Source of the DNA: Citrus sinensis | Lineage: Eukaryota > Streptophyta > Magnoliopsida > Sapindales > Rutaceae | Length of the DNA: 64,000 bases | Direction: 5' to 3' | NCBI RefSeq assembly: GCF_022201045.2 | Contig: NC_068558.1 | Span: 3,873,501-3,937,500, forward strand | Shown here: positions 33,802-46,000 of the stretch, in pieces | Numbering within the stretch: position 1 is the first letter of the stretch | Layout: each line of letters starts with the position of its first letter | The notes under the pieces: model-generated | Databases searched by the model: none | What the model was told of the DNA's origin: nothing | The model's input: only the letters and a program-made list of their open reading frames with translations | Translations under genes and position numbers: made by a program

Positions 33802-36800
33802 ATGGAAGGACGGCGGCATTCTGTTGATATTCCTATCTCGAGAACTCTCATTGCACTCAGAAGAGTGAGGTCATTGAGGGATCCGTCAACTAATTCTATG
33901 AGCAAATTCTCTGCTTTGCTTGACAACGTGAATTGGGAAACAAATTCAAGTAATGGGATTTCTTTAAGGTTTGAAAATGGTTCTAAAGAAGGACTGTTTG
34001 AATCAGAAAGTTTAAGTATCAATGGACTGAAGAAAGAAAAAGATGATGATTTGGAACTGCATTGTGGTTTGGATAATTCCAAGTTTATGAGTTTTCAGAA
34101 TTTGGGCTGGATAGACACAGATAATCCTAATTTGATCAAGCAGGTTGATAGATTAGATAATTATCAATCAAAGGAGGAAGAGGTTGATGGACACGAATCA
34201 CTTGGTGAACGGCGTTGTATCAATCATTTGAATAGAGAATTTGATATGTGTTGCAGCATGCCTTACAGTCAGCCTATGGAGGATGTAGGTTTTTGCAAGG
34301 GGCCAAATGTAGGATCATCGTCAATGGAAGACATAGATCAATCTGCTTCAATATGGAAACTCCAATACAAAAATGAAGGGAGATTATGTGGAGCAGCCAA
34401 TGGTGGTGCAAGTCGTGTAAGCACTCCATGCCCATCTATCAGTGAGATCATGGCAAATCATAGCAGATCATTATTTGCAAATGAAGAGATTGATGTCAAT
34501 CAAAGTCACCATGGATGTGGGTTAAGCTGCTGCTGGTCCAGAACACCAAGATCCAGACAATCGAATCTGTCTTCTGATCTAGAAGACAACCCATTGCTAT
34601 CTGGGGAGATTGGTGAGACAGCTCATTATGGACGCAGTGGACACAAATTGATCAATAATGAAATTTCTACTTACTCAGAAACTCCTTGGAGTTTGAGTCA
34701 GAAATTCAGGCCAAATTTTTTTGATGAATTGGTGGGACAAAATGTAGTAGTTAGGTCTCTGTTGAGTGCTATCTCTAGAGGAATGGTGACCTCCTTTTAT
34801 CTGTTTCATGGGCCTCGTGGTACTGGCAAGACCTCTGCTTCGAGAATCTTTGCTGCTGCTTTAAACTGCCTCTCACTTGAGGACCAGAAGCCATGTGGTC
34901 TTTGCCGAGAATGTGCTTTGTTCTCTTCTGGAAGGAGCAGGGATGTCAAGGAAGTTGATTCTGTGAGAATTAATCGGAGTGATAGGGTCGGATCACTTAT
35001 GAAGAGTGCATTTCTCCCTCCTTTTTCTTCACGGTTCAAAATTTTTATTATTGATGAATGCCAGTTGTTGCATGGGGAGACGTGGGCAACCGTTTTGAAT
35101 AGCCTGGAGAACATTTCTCAACATGTCGTCTTTGTAATGATCACTCCAGAGTTGGATAAGCTGCCGCGAAGTGCATTATCACGATCCCAAAAATATCACT
35201 TTCCTAAGATAAAAGATGGTGATATTGCAAGCAGATTGAGGAGAATCTGTGTTGAAGAGGCTATAAACTTTGATCAAGCCGCTTTAGACTTCATTGCTGC
35301 TAAATCTAATGGTTCAATTAGGGATGCAGAGATGTTGCTTGATCAGCTTAGTTTGCTTGGGAAAAAAATCACCTTGTCCTCGGCCTACGAGCTCGTGAGT
35401 GCTTGGAAAGTGCTTGTTACTTATGTTTTTGGTCATCTCTTCTTGTTTAAGATGTTGAAACTTGCCTGTTGCTTCTTTTGTGCAGATTGGAATTGTTTCT
35501 GATGATGAGTTGCTTGATTTGCTTGATTTGGCTTTGTCTTCTGACACTTCTAATACAGTAATAAGGGCTAGGGAACTGATGAGGTCCAAAATTGATCCTA
35601 TGCAACTTATATCTCAGCTGGCAAATCTAATTATGGACATTCTGGCTGGTAAATGTCTGGAAGATTGTTCTGAAGCTAGAAAAAATTTCTTTGGGAAGCA
35701 CACTTGTAAGTGTTTATATTATTTATTTACCGTTTCTTGGGATAGTGTGCAAGTACATTTGTCTAATCTGTAGATGTGTTTTCTGTGAATTTTGATCTAA
35801 TAACTGTACATCCGCAAGAATAAGATGGTTGAGCTTTTACTTGTTATCATCTGAGACTGTTTCTGACATCTTTTCCTCCAAAAGCAGCTAGTGCTGCAAA
35901 GGTTTCGATCTTTTAATATGAATATATAAGACACTATTTTTACAGATTTATTGACTGAAGTTTGGAATTGCAATTTTCTTTCTCATAGCTGAAGCAGATA
36001 TGCAGAAATTGAGTCGTGCCTTGAAAATACTTTCGGAAACGGAAAAGCAATTGAGAATGTCAAAGCATCAAACCACATGGCTCACTGTAGCTCTTCTGCA
36101 GTTAAGCTCATCAGAGTCTTCTTTAGATCTAAATGATTCCAAGCTGTGTTTGAGATATGCACATGACAAAGGTCATATAAGTTACCGTAACTTCTAATTG
36201 ATTAATTTCTTTATTTAGTATGAATTTTCTCTCCTTCTCTCACATTTCCACCTTTTTTCTTCATATAATTGAATAAAGTAAATTTTCCATTATTGAAGTT
36301 TGTTATTGTTTGTTGTTGAAAATAGATGGCGATTCTCATTGCACGATATCACCGAGGGACAGCTTTAAGCATCTTGTCCGTGGTTCATGTGTTGGTGATA
36401 AAGCAAATAAATTAGGAGCACTGGAGGATTATAAAGGAACTTTGGAATCAATATGGAAGACAGCTACAGAATTATGCCAATCAAATTCACTCAAGACATT
36501 CCTAAGGAAACAAGGGAAGCTGTCTTCTCTTCATGTTAATCACGGTATGCATACGGTAAATAATAAATTTTGTGCTCTGAAATATTTATGTGGGTTTTTG
36601 CCTGCCCTGCTAAGTGATGACTAGAAATTAGTTTGTATCCAGGTCTGGCAGTCGCCGAGTTGGAATTCCACCATCGTGACTATGTATCTAGGGCTGAAAA
36701 ATCCTGGAAACTGATTGCAAGTACTCTCCAGTCAGTATTGGGTTGTAATGTAGAAATAAGGTTACTTTGTGCTCCTGTCTCTGCCAAAGAAAATAAGCCA

Positions 36801-38231
36801 TCTTTCAGCTTGTTTAGTTGTTCACGCTGGGTGCAGCAGTCTAGATCAACCACTGAACGTGAAACTGATTCTGACTATTCTGATTATTTCTCTGAAAAAC
36901 CTATGATCAGGGCCAGGCATACTTTAACTTGTTCCTCAGATTGTGGGTCTCAGATGTCTCATAACTGTTGTCACAAAACAGATGTGGTAAGAGCTTTAAG
37001 AAGTAGTGAAGGAAATGTACTGAGCACTGGGACGGTCTCATTTCATAGATCAATACAAGATGATATATCAAGGTCTGCTGGTTGTGAAATCAGTTCTTTA
37101 AACAGAAATGATTATTATTGCCAGGTTTTATCACCTCAAGAGCCAGAAACTCAGCCAAGCTGCTTTCCTAGAACTTTAAGGCTTCAAAAGAAGTTACGTG
37201 CATCGGACACTTCTGAAATGGTTTGTACAAGTAACAAGCTTGCTTTGTCTATCCCCAAGAAGACATCTTTTGATACATATATATCTGTTGATGATCCGCA
37301 TGTCTTCTACGGCAGCTCAAATTATCACCATAGCAGCGTTAGAGATGAAGATGGGTAAGAGGTTTCATGGTGTTTTTCTTTTTTGTTTGCTTAAGACATA
37401 GTGAACGCACTTATGCTAGTGCAATATGTTAACACAAGCTGACTTCATGTGCACTTTTGACGTGGTACATAGACACAGTAGTTTGTGCACAGTAAAGAAA
37501 TCATGTACTAAAGTTTGAACTTCATGAGAAAAAGCTTTTTTCAAGCTCTTTTTTTTCCTTGTTGCTGATCAATCTAATATTAAGCACTTGTTCCCTTTTT
37601 GGCATATATTCACTATTGATGAAATGAATTTGGTAGAAGTGACAGCTGATTTTCAAATTAGATTTTTTTGCCCTTGTAATTTATTTTCTTCTTTTGGCAG
37701 ACCACAAGAGAATTCAGATGTGCTTTGCTGGAGAACCCCAACATTTCCCTTAAAAAAGGTAATGAATATGGTTTTAAATTAACGAGAAAAGAGAACAAAT
37801 GCACAATGTGAAGATCAGCGTGTGCTGGCTGAATGCTGATGTTAGTTGACGGTTTCATTTGTCTTCTGCACCTTGAGGAAAACCTTGCTTTTCTAATTTC
37901 TGTTGATCTCAATTGTTTGCCTCAAGGTCAAGGAGGTGTTTTGTGCAGATTATGTATTTAGGGTTTTGCTCACTGGCAAATGTGGAATGTAGGCAGTTGA
38001 AAGCAATCTAATTAACAGACTGCGTACATCACCTAGAGCTTAGGGAAGGATCGGGATAGAATTATTCCACTTTGAAATTACATATTTAGATTGTGAATTT
38101 TCAACTATGTTCAATTTTGACACGAGTTTTTTTTTTTTTTTTTTTAAATGCTGCAGGCAGGGCAGATGGCCCATCAAAGAAAAAGGTCGAACATAATGGA
38201 CTGCATTCTTCCCTGTACTAATGCCGAATAG
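33802..38231 (+). CDS. STI-like 2: STICHEL-like protein 2 (DNA polymerase III gamma/tau-like AAA protein), 7 coding exons, 1019 aa
   Basis: Exons: 33802-35394, 35486-35705, 35989-36171, 36326-36544, 36643-37354, 37701-37758 and 38157-38231. All are GT-AG with a continuous frame (3060 nt). The N-terminus MEGRRHSVDIPISRTLIALR is typical of the STICHEL-like 2 group. The clamp-loader-like ATPase module has a QKFRPNFFDELVGQ entry (about residue 300), Walker A GPRGTGKT (about 337-344), a Cys cluster CGLCREC (about 365-371) and a Walker-B-like FIIDECQ (about 415). The founder STICHEL controls trichome branch number. The family resembles bacterial DnaX in sequence, but its plant role is not replication; the molecular function of this paralogue is not established. 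Exon 6 is only 58 nt. The protein is somewhat longer than the Arabidopsis form (about 857 aa by memory). Confidence 0.92.
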
Positions 38232-38643
38232 CTCTTCCTTACAAGATGGTGGCAAACTTTTTGATCGCTCTTCTGAAGCTGAAGCTTCAGATATAATGAT
38301 GAAATATTTTGCATTTTTGTAAGTAAAGGCTGCAGAATACTATTTGTCTCATCAAAGTCAGACACTGGGATTATTGTAATTCTAAAATGTACAGCGTTTA
38401 AATCGATTTTTATGATTTTATAGATCATGATTCCTAACACGGCAGAGTTTGAAAGCAAAGTTTTGACCGTATTTGTTTTGCCCAAGCATAGGAAACTGAT
38501 CTTTTAACTGGGTGTCATCGTATCAGTTCACTGCACTGGTGTTGAACTTTGTGCAGGAGCCGCGGAATGGATTCTTTTGAATGCATGAATTACAGTGATT
38601 TGATTCAGTGGTGGGGGTGGAGCTAAAGAATTTTTCCTCGGAG

Positions 38644-39372
38644 TAGGGATGGCAATAGGTACCCTGTGGGTTTGTACATTTAAAATTATAAATGTTTAAT
38701 ATATAAATTTATAATAATAATTTTAAATTTTATGTAACATACTTAATTTTAAATTTAATTAATGTAAATAAAAAATTAAAATTTTAATATCAATTTAATA
38801 TAAAATTTTAAATTTGAATTTAAAATACACAAATCTATTAAAAAAATCACAAATTAGCATATAAAAATAACAATTTATTTTATTTTATCATTCAACAAGA
38901 GTTTCAAGAAAAGATTTTCATTTCATTCACAATCATTAGCACTCATCCAACATGATGCTTATAATAATGATTAAAATTAATATTTTTTAAAGAATAATAC
39001 TTTTCAAATATTAATATGAAGACAAAATTATAATAATAAAATAATTCATGCATTAAATTAAAGAAAAATAGTTTATACAAATACACTTTGGTTATTTGAC
39101 ATTTTGCATAATTGCATTATTTTCTTTATATATTTTTAGGTTTAAATTTTTTCAATTAAATTAAATTAAAAATATTTAAAAAAACATTATGAGTTTAGCG
39201 GATATCCATTCGGGTATCCATAAGATATTAAACTAAACCCAAACCCACCTACATTTAAGTGCAGATTTCAATTTATAATACTAAACCCGCCCGCAACCTG
39301 TAAAATTATTTATAGCGGGCAGATTTTGACAGGTGGGTTTGGACAGATTTATGGGCACAATTGCTATTCTTA
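38644..39372. mobile_element. hAT-like MITE
   Basis: The left end TAGGGATGGCAATAGGTACC and the right end CACAATTGCTATTCTTA form an imperfect terminal inverted repeat typical of a large plant hAT MITE group. Sub-terminal GGGT/ACCC words (GCGGATATCC, AAACCCGCCCGCAACC, AGCGGGCAGATTTTGACAGG) are also typical. The interior is AT-rich with no transposase. It lies about 400 bp past the STICHEL-like stop codon. A clean 8-bp target duplication is not visible. Confidence 0.65.
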
Positions 39373-39564
39373 CTTAAGAGGGGCCGATAACTAACAAGAA
39401 AAACATCTTTATTTAATTCTTAATTTCTAGAAATCATTTGATGATTATTCCTATTGAAAACAATTACATTAACAATATAACATTTAACCGAACCGAAAAA
39501 CCTCTTAAAAAAACCAAATATTAATCATTTCACATGAAAGCGGAGGAGAAATTAGACGATTAAC

Positions 39565-40822
39565 ATTTGGCGCTTTTTAGAGTTGTTTCGGAGCTCATAA
39601 ATGAAAAGCATGAATAGAATGAAGAGCTGATACAACAACACTTTTTGAGAGTTGATGCAGAGCAGATTACAAAAATACCTCTCCCAAGGCAACCAAAACC
39701 AGATCAAGTAGTGTGGCACTATGACAAGAAGGGGAAGTACTCGGTGAAGAGTGGCTATCAATTGGCGTTAAAGATGAAAACCCCAGACATGGCTAGCTGT
39801 TTAGAGGAGAAGCAGAATTCTTGGAACTCTATCTGGTACCTTTAAATTCCAGAAAAAGTAAAAATTTTAATGTGGAGAGCAGCTAATAACTTGTTGCCAA
39901 CTGGGGAGAACTTATGGAAGAGGAAGGTGGTGCAATCCCCTGATCCCTTCAGTGCCAGAGGTGCAATAGAATGAGAGAGTCCATATTTCATACTCTTTTT
40001 GCGTGTAAGACCTCTAAAAAAATATGGCAGTTGACTTGTTTTAAAGAAGACATCGGGCTTTGTAAAAACAAGGATGTATACAATTTATTTCAAGCTATGA
40101 CGAGGAGAAGGAACAAGGCTAAAAATGGAGTTGATGGTTGCACTGTGCTGGAGTATTTGGCAATTAAGGAATCTCCTCATTTTCAAAAGCAAAAGAGCAT
40201 ATTCCCAATCATCAATTATGGTAGTAGAAGCTGTTGTGCAAGCTTACAAAAGAATCCAAATGCCACTAATGCAAGAAAGCCCAAGACATGAAGATGCTAT
40301 CCAAAAGAGGTGGAAACCTCCCCCAGCAGGCTGGTTCAAGGGTAACGTAGATGGAGCAGTGAAGATTGATCAACAAAGAATTGGATTGAGAATTGTCATA
40401 AGGAATTCAAAGGGCAAGGTTGTAGCAGCAGCTATGAAGACCACAAAATTTTTGGATGAAGTGGATTATGCAAAAGTTGAAGCAACTTAGTTCGAGTTGG
40501 AGATAGTAGAGCATGCTGGTTGCATTCCAGTGATTATGGAATCTGATTTGCAAGAGATTGTGAGCTTAATGTCTTATAGAAAAAGCACAAGAACTGAGAT
40601 ATTTTGGGTTGTAGAAGAGGTTCAGGACCAGATCAAAAGGTTAAAGCATGTTAAAGTGCAATATACTCCAAGAAATTGTAATAGTGTAGCTCACTCACTT
40701 GCAAAGCTAGCTCTAGAACTAAATGTTTTTGTTTATTGGGTGAATGATATTCTAACCTAATTTTTGTACTTATTCACAGAGTCGAATGAATGAAAATATT
40801 ACTTTCTCTCTTAAAAAAAAAT
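39565..40822 (+). mobile_element. 5'-truncated L1-type LINE fragment (zinc-binding and RNase H end)
   Basis: Conceptual translation shows the C-terminal part of a plant LINE ORF2. A zf-RVT region comes first (VVWHYDKKGKYSVKSGYQLA, WRAANNLLPTGENLWKR, HTLFACKTSKKIW). An RNase H domain follows (GWFKGNVDGA, VEAT, ESDLQEIV, and YTPRNCNSVAHSLAKLAL near the end). It is dead: an in-frame stop follows IWYL at about 39843, the frame changes near 39970 and again near 40120, and a TAG interrupts the RNase H at about 40488. The 3' end carries an A tract (40814-40822). Flanking words CATTTGGCGCTTTTT (39564) and TATTTGGCATTTTT (40826) may be a decayed target duplication. Confidence 0.85.
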
Positions 40823-41212
40823 ATTATTTGGCATTTTTGGTTATTGGAGGAGAATAGTGATATTTGCAGCATAAGATTATAAATGTTGGATTAAAATAAT
40901 TTTTTGTTTTCTATGAATATACGTTAGATAAAGAAGAATGAGAGAAAACTGAGGGAAAAAAGATTGTGCTGAGACAGGAAAAAAAAAAACTGAGAGAAGA
41001 AAGAGAGGAAACAAAACGGTAGGATGTGTTGTAGTTTCTATCGGTTTTCTCTCATTCTTGTATCCTTACTTACTTATCACTCCTCGTACAACGTGCACTG
41101 AAAGTCAAACTTATAAACTTTTCCTGCAATACATACTCGTATTCTTTCCCTCAATTTGCTACAGTCGTTCTCTACATTCGTTCAACCAAAAACCAACAGC
41201 AAGGAGACGAGA

Positions 41213-42471
41213 ATGACGGTCACGATGTCGAGGGCCGAAACCGGTCGCGACTACAAAGTGAAGGAAATTCTCGCAAGCCGACTTCGGCCGTCTCGAAATC
41301 ATACTCGCCGAAGTCAAAATTCTGCGGAGGAGTATGAGCGGACCGAGAAGATGGTGGACCCCAGAGGGCTTGTGAAAAGGGGGAATGAAGGAGATGCTTG
41401 TTAGTGTTTCGGAGGAGACCACCATGGGGGTTAAGAGATTGTATCAAATGCAGGCTAATGGCACCCTTTTGTTTTCGGAGGAGACCACCACGCGTGTAGC
41501 AACTATAGTAGGGAGCTTCTGTTCGGCATTTGTTAAAATACTTGGAATGTTATTTTTGTTTATGAAGAACTTGCCAAAACAAGGCCAACTGTGAGGCTGA
41601 GTGTTGAAGGCTAAGTTTCTTTGGACCTTGGAAATGGATTTCCTATTGGTAGCTCTATTATTAATTTCTACAACGAAGTAGTTCACGAAATAAGGTTCTG
41701 ATGCTCTCCTGTGATGTTAGTGCTGTTTGATAACTTGTATGGATTCCGACACTCGCTTCCTGATGGTCTCATGAGGGCCACTGATATCACGATTGCTGGT
41801 AAGATTGCTGTTGACTGCGGGCATGGAGATGTTGGAAGGGGCTGTGCTGCTGCTCTCAAGGCGGTCGGTGCCCGTGTGATGGGGACTGAAATCGATCTAA
41901 TTTGTGCTCTTCAAGCTCTAACGGAAGGCATTCCGGTCCTAACCCGGGAAGATGTTGTCTCTGAAGCTGGTCTCTTTGTCACCACCACTGAGAACGCGGA
42001 CATTATCATGGTTCGTCACATGAAGCAGATGAAGAATGCTGCGATTGTGTGTAACATTGGCCATTTCGATAACGAGATCGACATGCTTGATCTGGAAGCT
42101 TACCGTGGTATTAAACGGATCACAATCAAGCCTCAGACTGACCCTTGGGTGTTCCCTCAGACGAGAAGGGGCATCATTATTCTAGCTGAGAGACTTCTCA
42201 TGAATTTGGGATGTCCAACTGGGCACCCCAGCTTTGTTATGTCATGCTCATTCACAAACCAGGTGATTGCTTGGCTTGAGCGCTATGGAAGGAGAAGGGA
42301 ACAGGCAAATACGGGACGAAGGAGTACGTGGTGCCGAAGCATCTGGATGAAAGGCTGCAGCACTTCATCTTGGGAAGCCTGGAGATAAATTTAGGAAGCT
42401 CACTCCTGAGCAAGCTGCTTGCATTCGCGTCCCTGCTGAAGGTCCTTAGAAGCCTCCTCACTATAGGCAGT
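41213..42471 (+). pseudogene. SAHH: S-adenosyl-L-homocysteine hydrolase pseudogene
   Basis: The start TGRDYKVKE matches the SAHH N-terminus. DFGRLEIILAEVKI follows in a shifted frame, then a jump to an AEEYERTEKM-like segment, so well over 100 codons of substrate-binding domain are missing. VGVSEETT-like and GVKRLYQMQANGTLLF segments follow. About 230 bp of unrelated sequence (about 41495-41722) then separates them from a 225-codon open stretch (41711-42388) with [19 protein letters not shown], the NAD-binding [13 protein letters not shown] (normally GYGDVGKGC) and [12 protein letters not shown]. Frame is lost again after ERYGRRR, but the end resembles EGPYKPPHYR. No introns are seen and 5' and 3' flanks look like UTRs, suggesting a retrocopy later rearranged. 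The normal enzyme recycles S-adenosylhomocysteine in the methyl cycle. Confidence 0.9.
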
Positions 42472-43048
42472 AGGAAATCCGCTGTGTCTGCTTTTTGTTC
42501 GCTTTAATCGGGATTTAGGTTTTGCCGTTTTTATGCTTTTGATAATGTTGGATTCGTTTCCGGAATGTTAATGTTGGATTAGTTAGTACTGTTCGAAGCC
42601 CTTGTGCTGTGCTTGATTATTCTTTCATTTTCTGCACGAATGAGCAATTAGTTCTTTATAATCAAAACTGTATGAAATTATGTGAAATTTCTATCATGAA
42701 CGATTCGGATCAAATTTTTTCATAAACGTTACTGATCGTAGCTGCAACTTTCTTCAAAATTCTGATAAATTATATTTATGGTTGTCTTTTATGTAATTTT
42801 CCTCGAGGAAAGTTTTGCAAATTTAAATGTGGGGCTATTAAGTATTTAGATGGGGTGATAAGGGTAGCCATATTGTCTCTAGAATATACCAACATAGCCA
42901 TTGGGCCAATTCCCAAAACCGGTCCAAACTGTTTAAGTTTTCAGTCTCTGTCCAGTCTTGAGCATGTCTGTTCTTCTTGCACAGGAGAGATACAGGTAAC
43001 CGAGCCTGAGAGTTGGAGGGCAGTTCAAGGACAGTAACAGAGATCATA

Positions 43049-46000
43049 ATGAACGACGACTCAATAACCATACGAATACTTTGCCCGAAGCTCGTGCTCG
43101 CCAACTCGGGTCTCCAGTGGCTGATCGGATCCCCTTTTTTTCCGCCACTCACTGTCGTATCCACCGTTAGATGCATCCACGACAACTCTTCCTCTGCGGA
43201 TTACGACAAAGAGTCAGGTGAATATTTAAATTCTTTCCGTTTGTTTCCCGAGATAACTGATTTACGGAAAACCATTTGCCGTTTCTTTGATGTGTTAAAT
43301 AATTTGAGCAGATGATCTCCAGACATTATTATTAAAAGGATTTTACATAATCGGAGCTTTAATTATCAAAACCGCGGACGCTGAGAAAAACGCGAGGGAG
43401 GCTATTGATGCAGCCCGCAGATTGCGAAGGCTTTTATCTGGTGAAGCTGAAATGCCTGATACCGTTACAATTGGCGCAGTTGCGGATTCTCTTGGTGCTG
43501 ATATTAAGTTTTTTGTCTCGAGATTGGAAAATTCGACGAGTATTGAAACTGTTGATTATGTTTTGTACGATGATAATCCGGAGAAGTTTGTTTGGGAGAG
43601 AGGCTGTTTAATTCGATGCGAACTTCCAATTAAGCTGCCTTTTTATTATCCTGCTAATAATCCCTCTGGTGAGTTCTGTGATTTTTTTTTTCCCTTGACT
43701 TGCTTTTCAATGTGTTTAAAACTTGTAATTCTTTAAGAAATTTTTAGTTTTGCATTTGACTTAAGGACTTTCAAATAGTGAGGAATTAACCCCAGGAAGA
43801 AAGAGGAATAATTTAGTCAATTAATTTTCTCAAATCTGTATGTGCTTGCAGTACGGCTGACAATTTTTTCAAATATTTAATTTCATGGGTGTCACTGGTA
43901 TTGTCTCTCAGATGCAGAGAAAAGGTATTCGCATGCCATTGAATCAGTTGCTACCAAGCTCAAAGATGCCCAAATTGCTTACGTGGTTGAATCGCTAAGC
44001 CAAGTCTCTGCAGAAGTGCCTCTACCTGTTCTTTTTCGTGGTAAAGATTTGGACTTTGACGCAGATCTTTCGAATATCAAGCTTGTGGGTGAAGCTGATG
44101 AAGATGACACTAAAGTTTTATCATGTGCACACTTTTGTTTGCAAAACATATCTGCCCCTGCGATCTTTTCTGCAGAGGTAAGAAATAGCTTATGATATAT
44201 ATCGTGGCATGATATTTGGGTGATATTGAACTTTTTTTTTTTTTTTTTTTTTTTTAGTAATGCTTCCTGTGTCATCTATCATGATGGATATTAGTTTTTG
44301 TATTTTTCTGATAAGCTTTTTTGCTTAGAATGCAGATAAAATTCAAGTAAGTGTTCTGCTTAATACATCACAGAAGCCTACAAAATCCACTGCACCTATT
44401 GCTGAATATTACCCAGGTACTTAGTTGTTTATTGATATGGTAGCACTTTTTAATATTTGGTGAATTGATGATTTTTTGTTAGATTCGGTTTTAGGGTTAC
44501 GTCTATAATTCTTTTGGTGGAAATTGAACTTTATGCTTTCAGCTTTGGAAGATGCCAGACTTTTGGTAGTGGATTTGAAGCTAGATGTGATTTGTTATGC
44601 AACCAAGAGGCTTCCGTTGATATATGCTCTTTCTAAGTTAGTAGTCCCTGGTTTAGTTGACCAATTAAATACAATGAAGAAGGCAATCGTGCCCTACCTC
44701 CTAACTCAGCATCCTCAGGTATGTTACCTTTGAGTGTATTTGTAGTACTGTCCTCAACACTCACCTTCACAAGTAGACCTTTTTAGCGAACAACGCCTTA
44801 TGTAAGCCATAATTAAATAGAATGCTTGTTAAGAGAAATAAATATGTTATTTCTATGCTGCAATAATGCTTGCAAGATGCCCTTCTAGCATCACTTTTTC
44901 CAATTGCTACTTTGATAAACATTGGTCGTTGAGAGAAAGAAATATGATATTTTTATTGCTATAAAAACATAAGTAGCCTCCCTAGAAATTATATCTAACA
45001 AATGTTTTTCTGCTCCTTACTTGAGATTTTATTGCATTTACAGCTGCGACCTTTCCACTTTAGTCCACCTGGAGTATTGCAACCAATAACTGTTATCTAT
45101 GAACTTAGTTATGGGGAGACAGAAATGAAGCAAGGTAATTGAACTTTTTGCATAAAGCATGAAAGTATTCTTTCTTGCGTGCTCTTTGTGACTGGAAAAT
45201 GTAAGATATTTTGGCCTCAAGGTAACTTGTTCTCTGGGATGTCTAGTTCAGCCAACCGAAATAATTAACATATTTGGCTCTTATTGTTTTTGTTTGGATT
45301 TCTTTGCTTTTCCTCTTCATGTAGTAGAAAGAGGAATCCAAAATTCTCATAATTTTGATTTTATTGCTGAGTGATATTTGTCCCCCCATCCTGTTAAATA
45401 ATTAGGATAATATGGTCAGGTGATTTCTTCCATATAAGATATAAATGAAATACCTTTTCTCATAACATGTCTGATAGTAACAATTCTCAGGACATTGCTG
45501 AGTTTTTTGTTTGTGAGTGGTCTGTTTTGGATAAGGACTGGTGATCTAATTAGAATTATAGTTTGACGTACTCTTGATAATTGATTGGCAAGAAATGTGA
45601 TTTCTGAATCTTCTCTATTTTCACAGTTGATGTTAGAAAATCCTTACACTCGAGGCTGGGATTACCTTTTGATCGTCCCCTCTTGAGAATTGCTAATACC
45701 CTGGTTCCGTCTACTAAGGATAGTTCGAATAGTGTTTCTCCACAAAAAGGTAATTCTTTCATCTTTATTTATGCAACACTTTACTCGCCCTTTGATACCA
45801 AGCGACAAGAGCTGATTGTTGGCAATCACTTGGTGAAGGGAATCGTGTTTGTGTATACTAACTTTTTTGGCATATTCCTGTGGTACATCAGGCTCTGTGT
45901 TGCTTAAAGATGTACATATTGGGATCCCAAGCAGTGGGGGTTAGTGACCACAATTGTTATTATTTCTTTTGTCTTTTGTTGGCTTCCTCTTGGCAGTTGT

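Noticed and set aside
43013-43048. Earlier start for UFSP2
   Set aside because: The frame is open upstream, but the codon at 43013 is TTG; the first in-frame ATG is at 43049.
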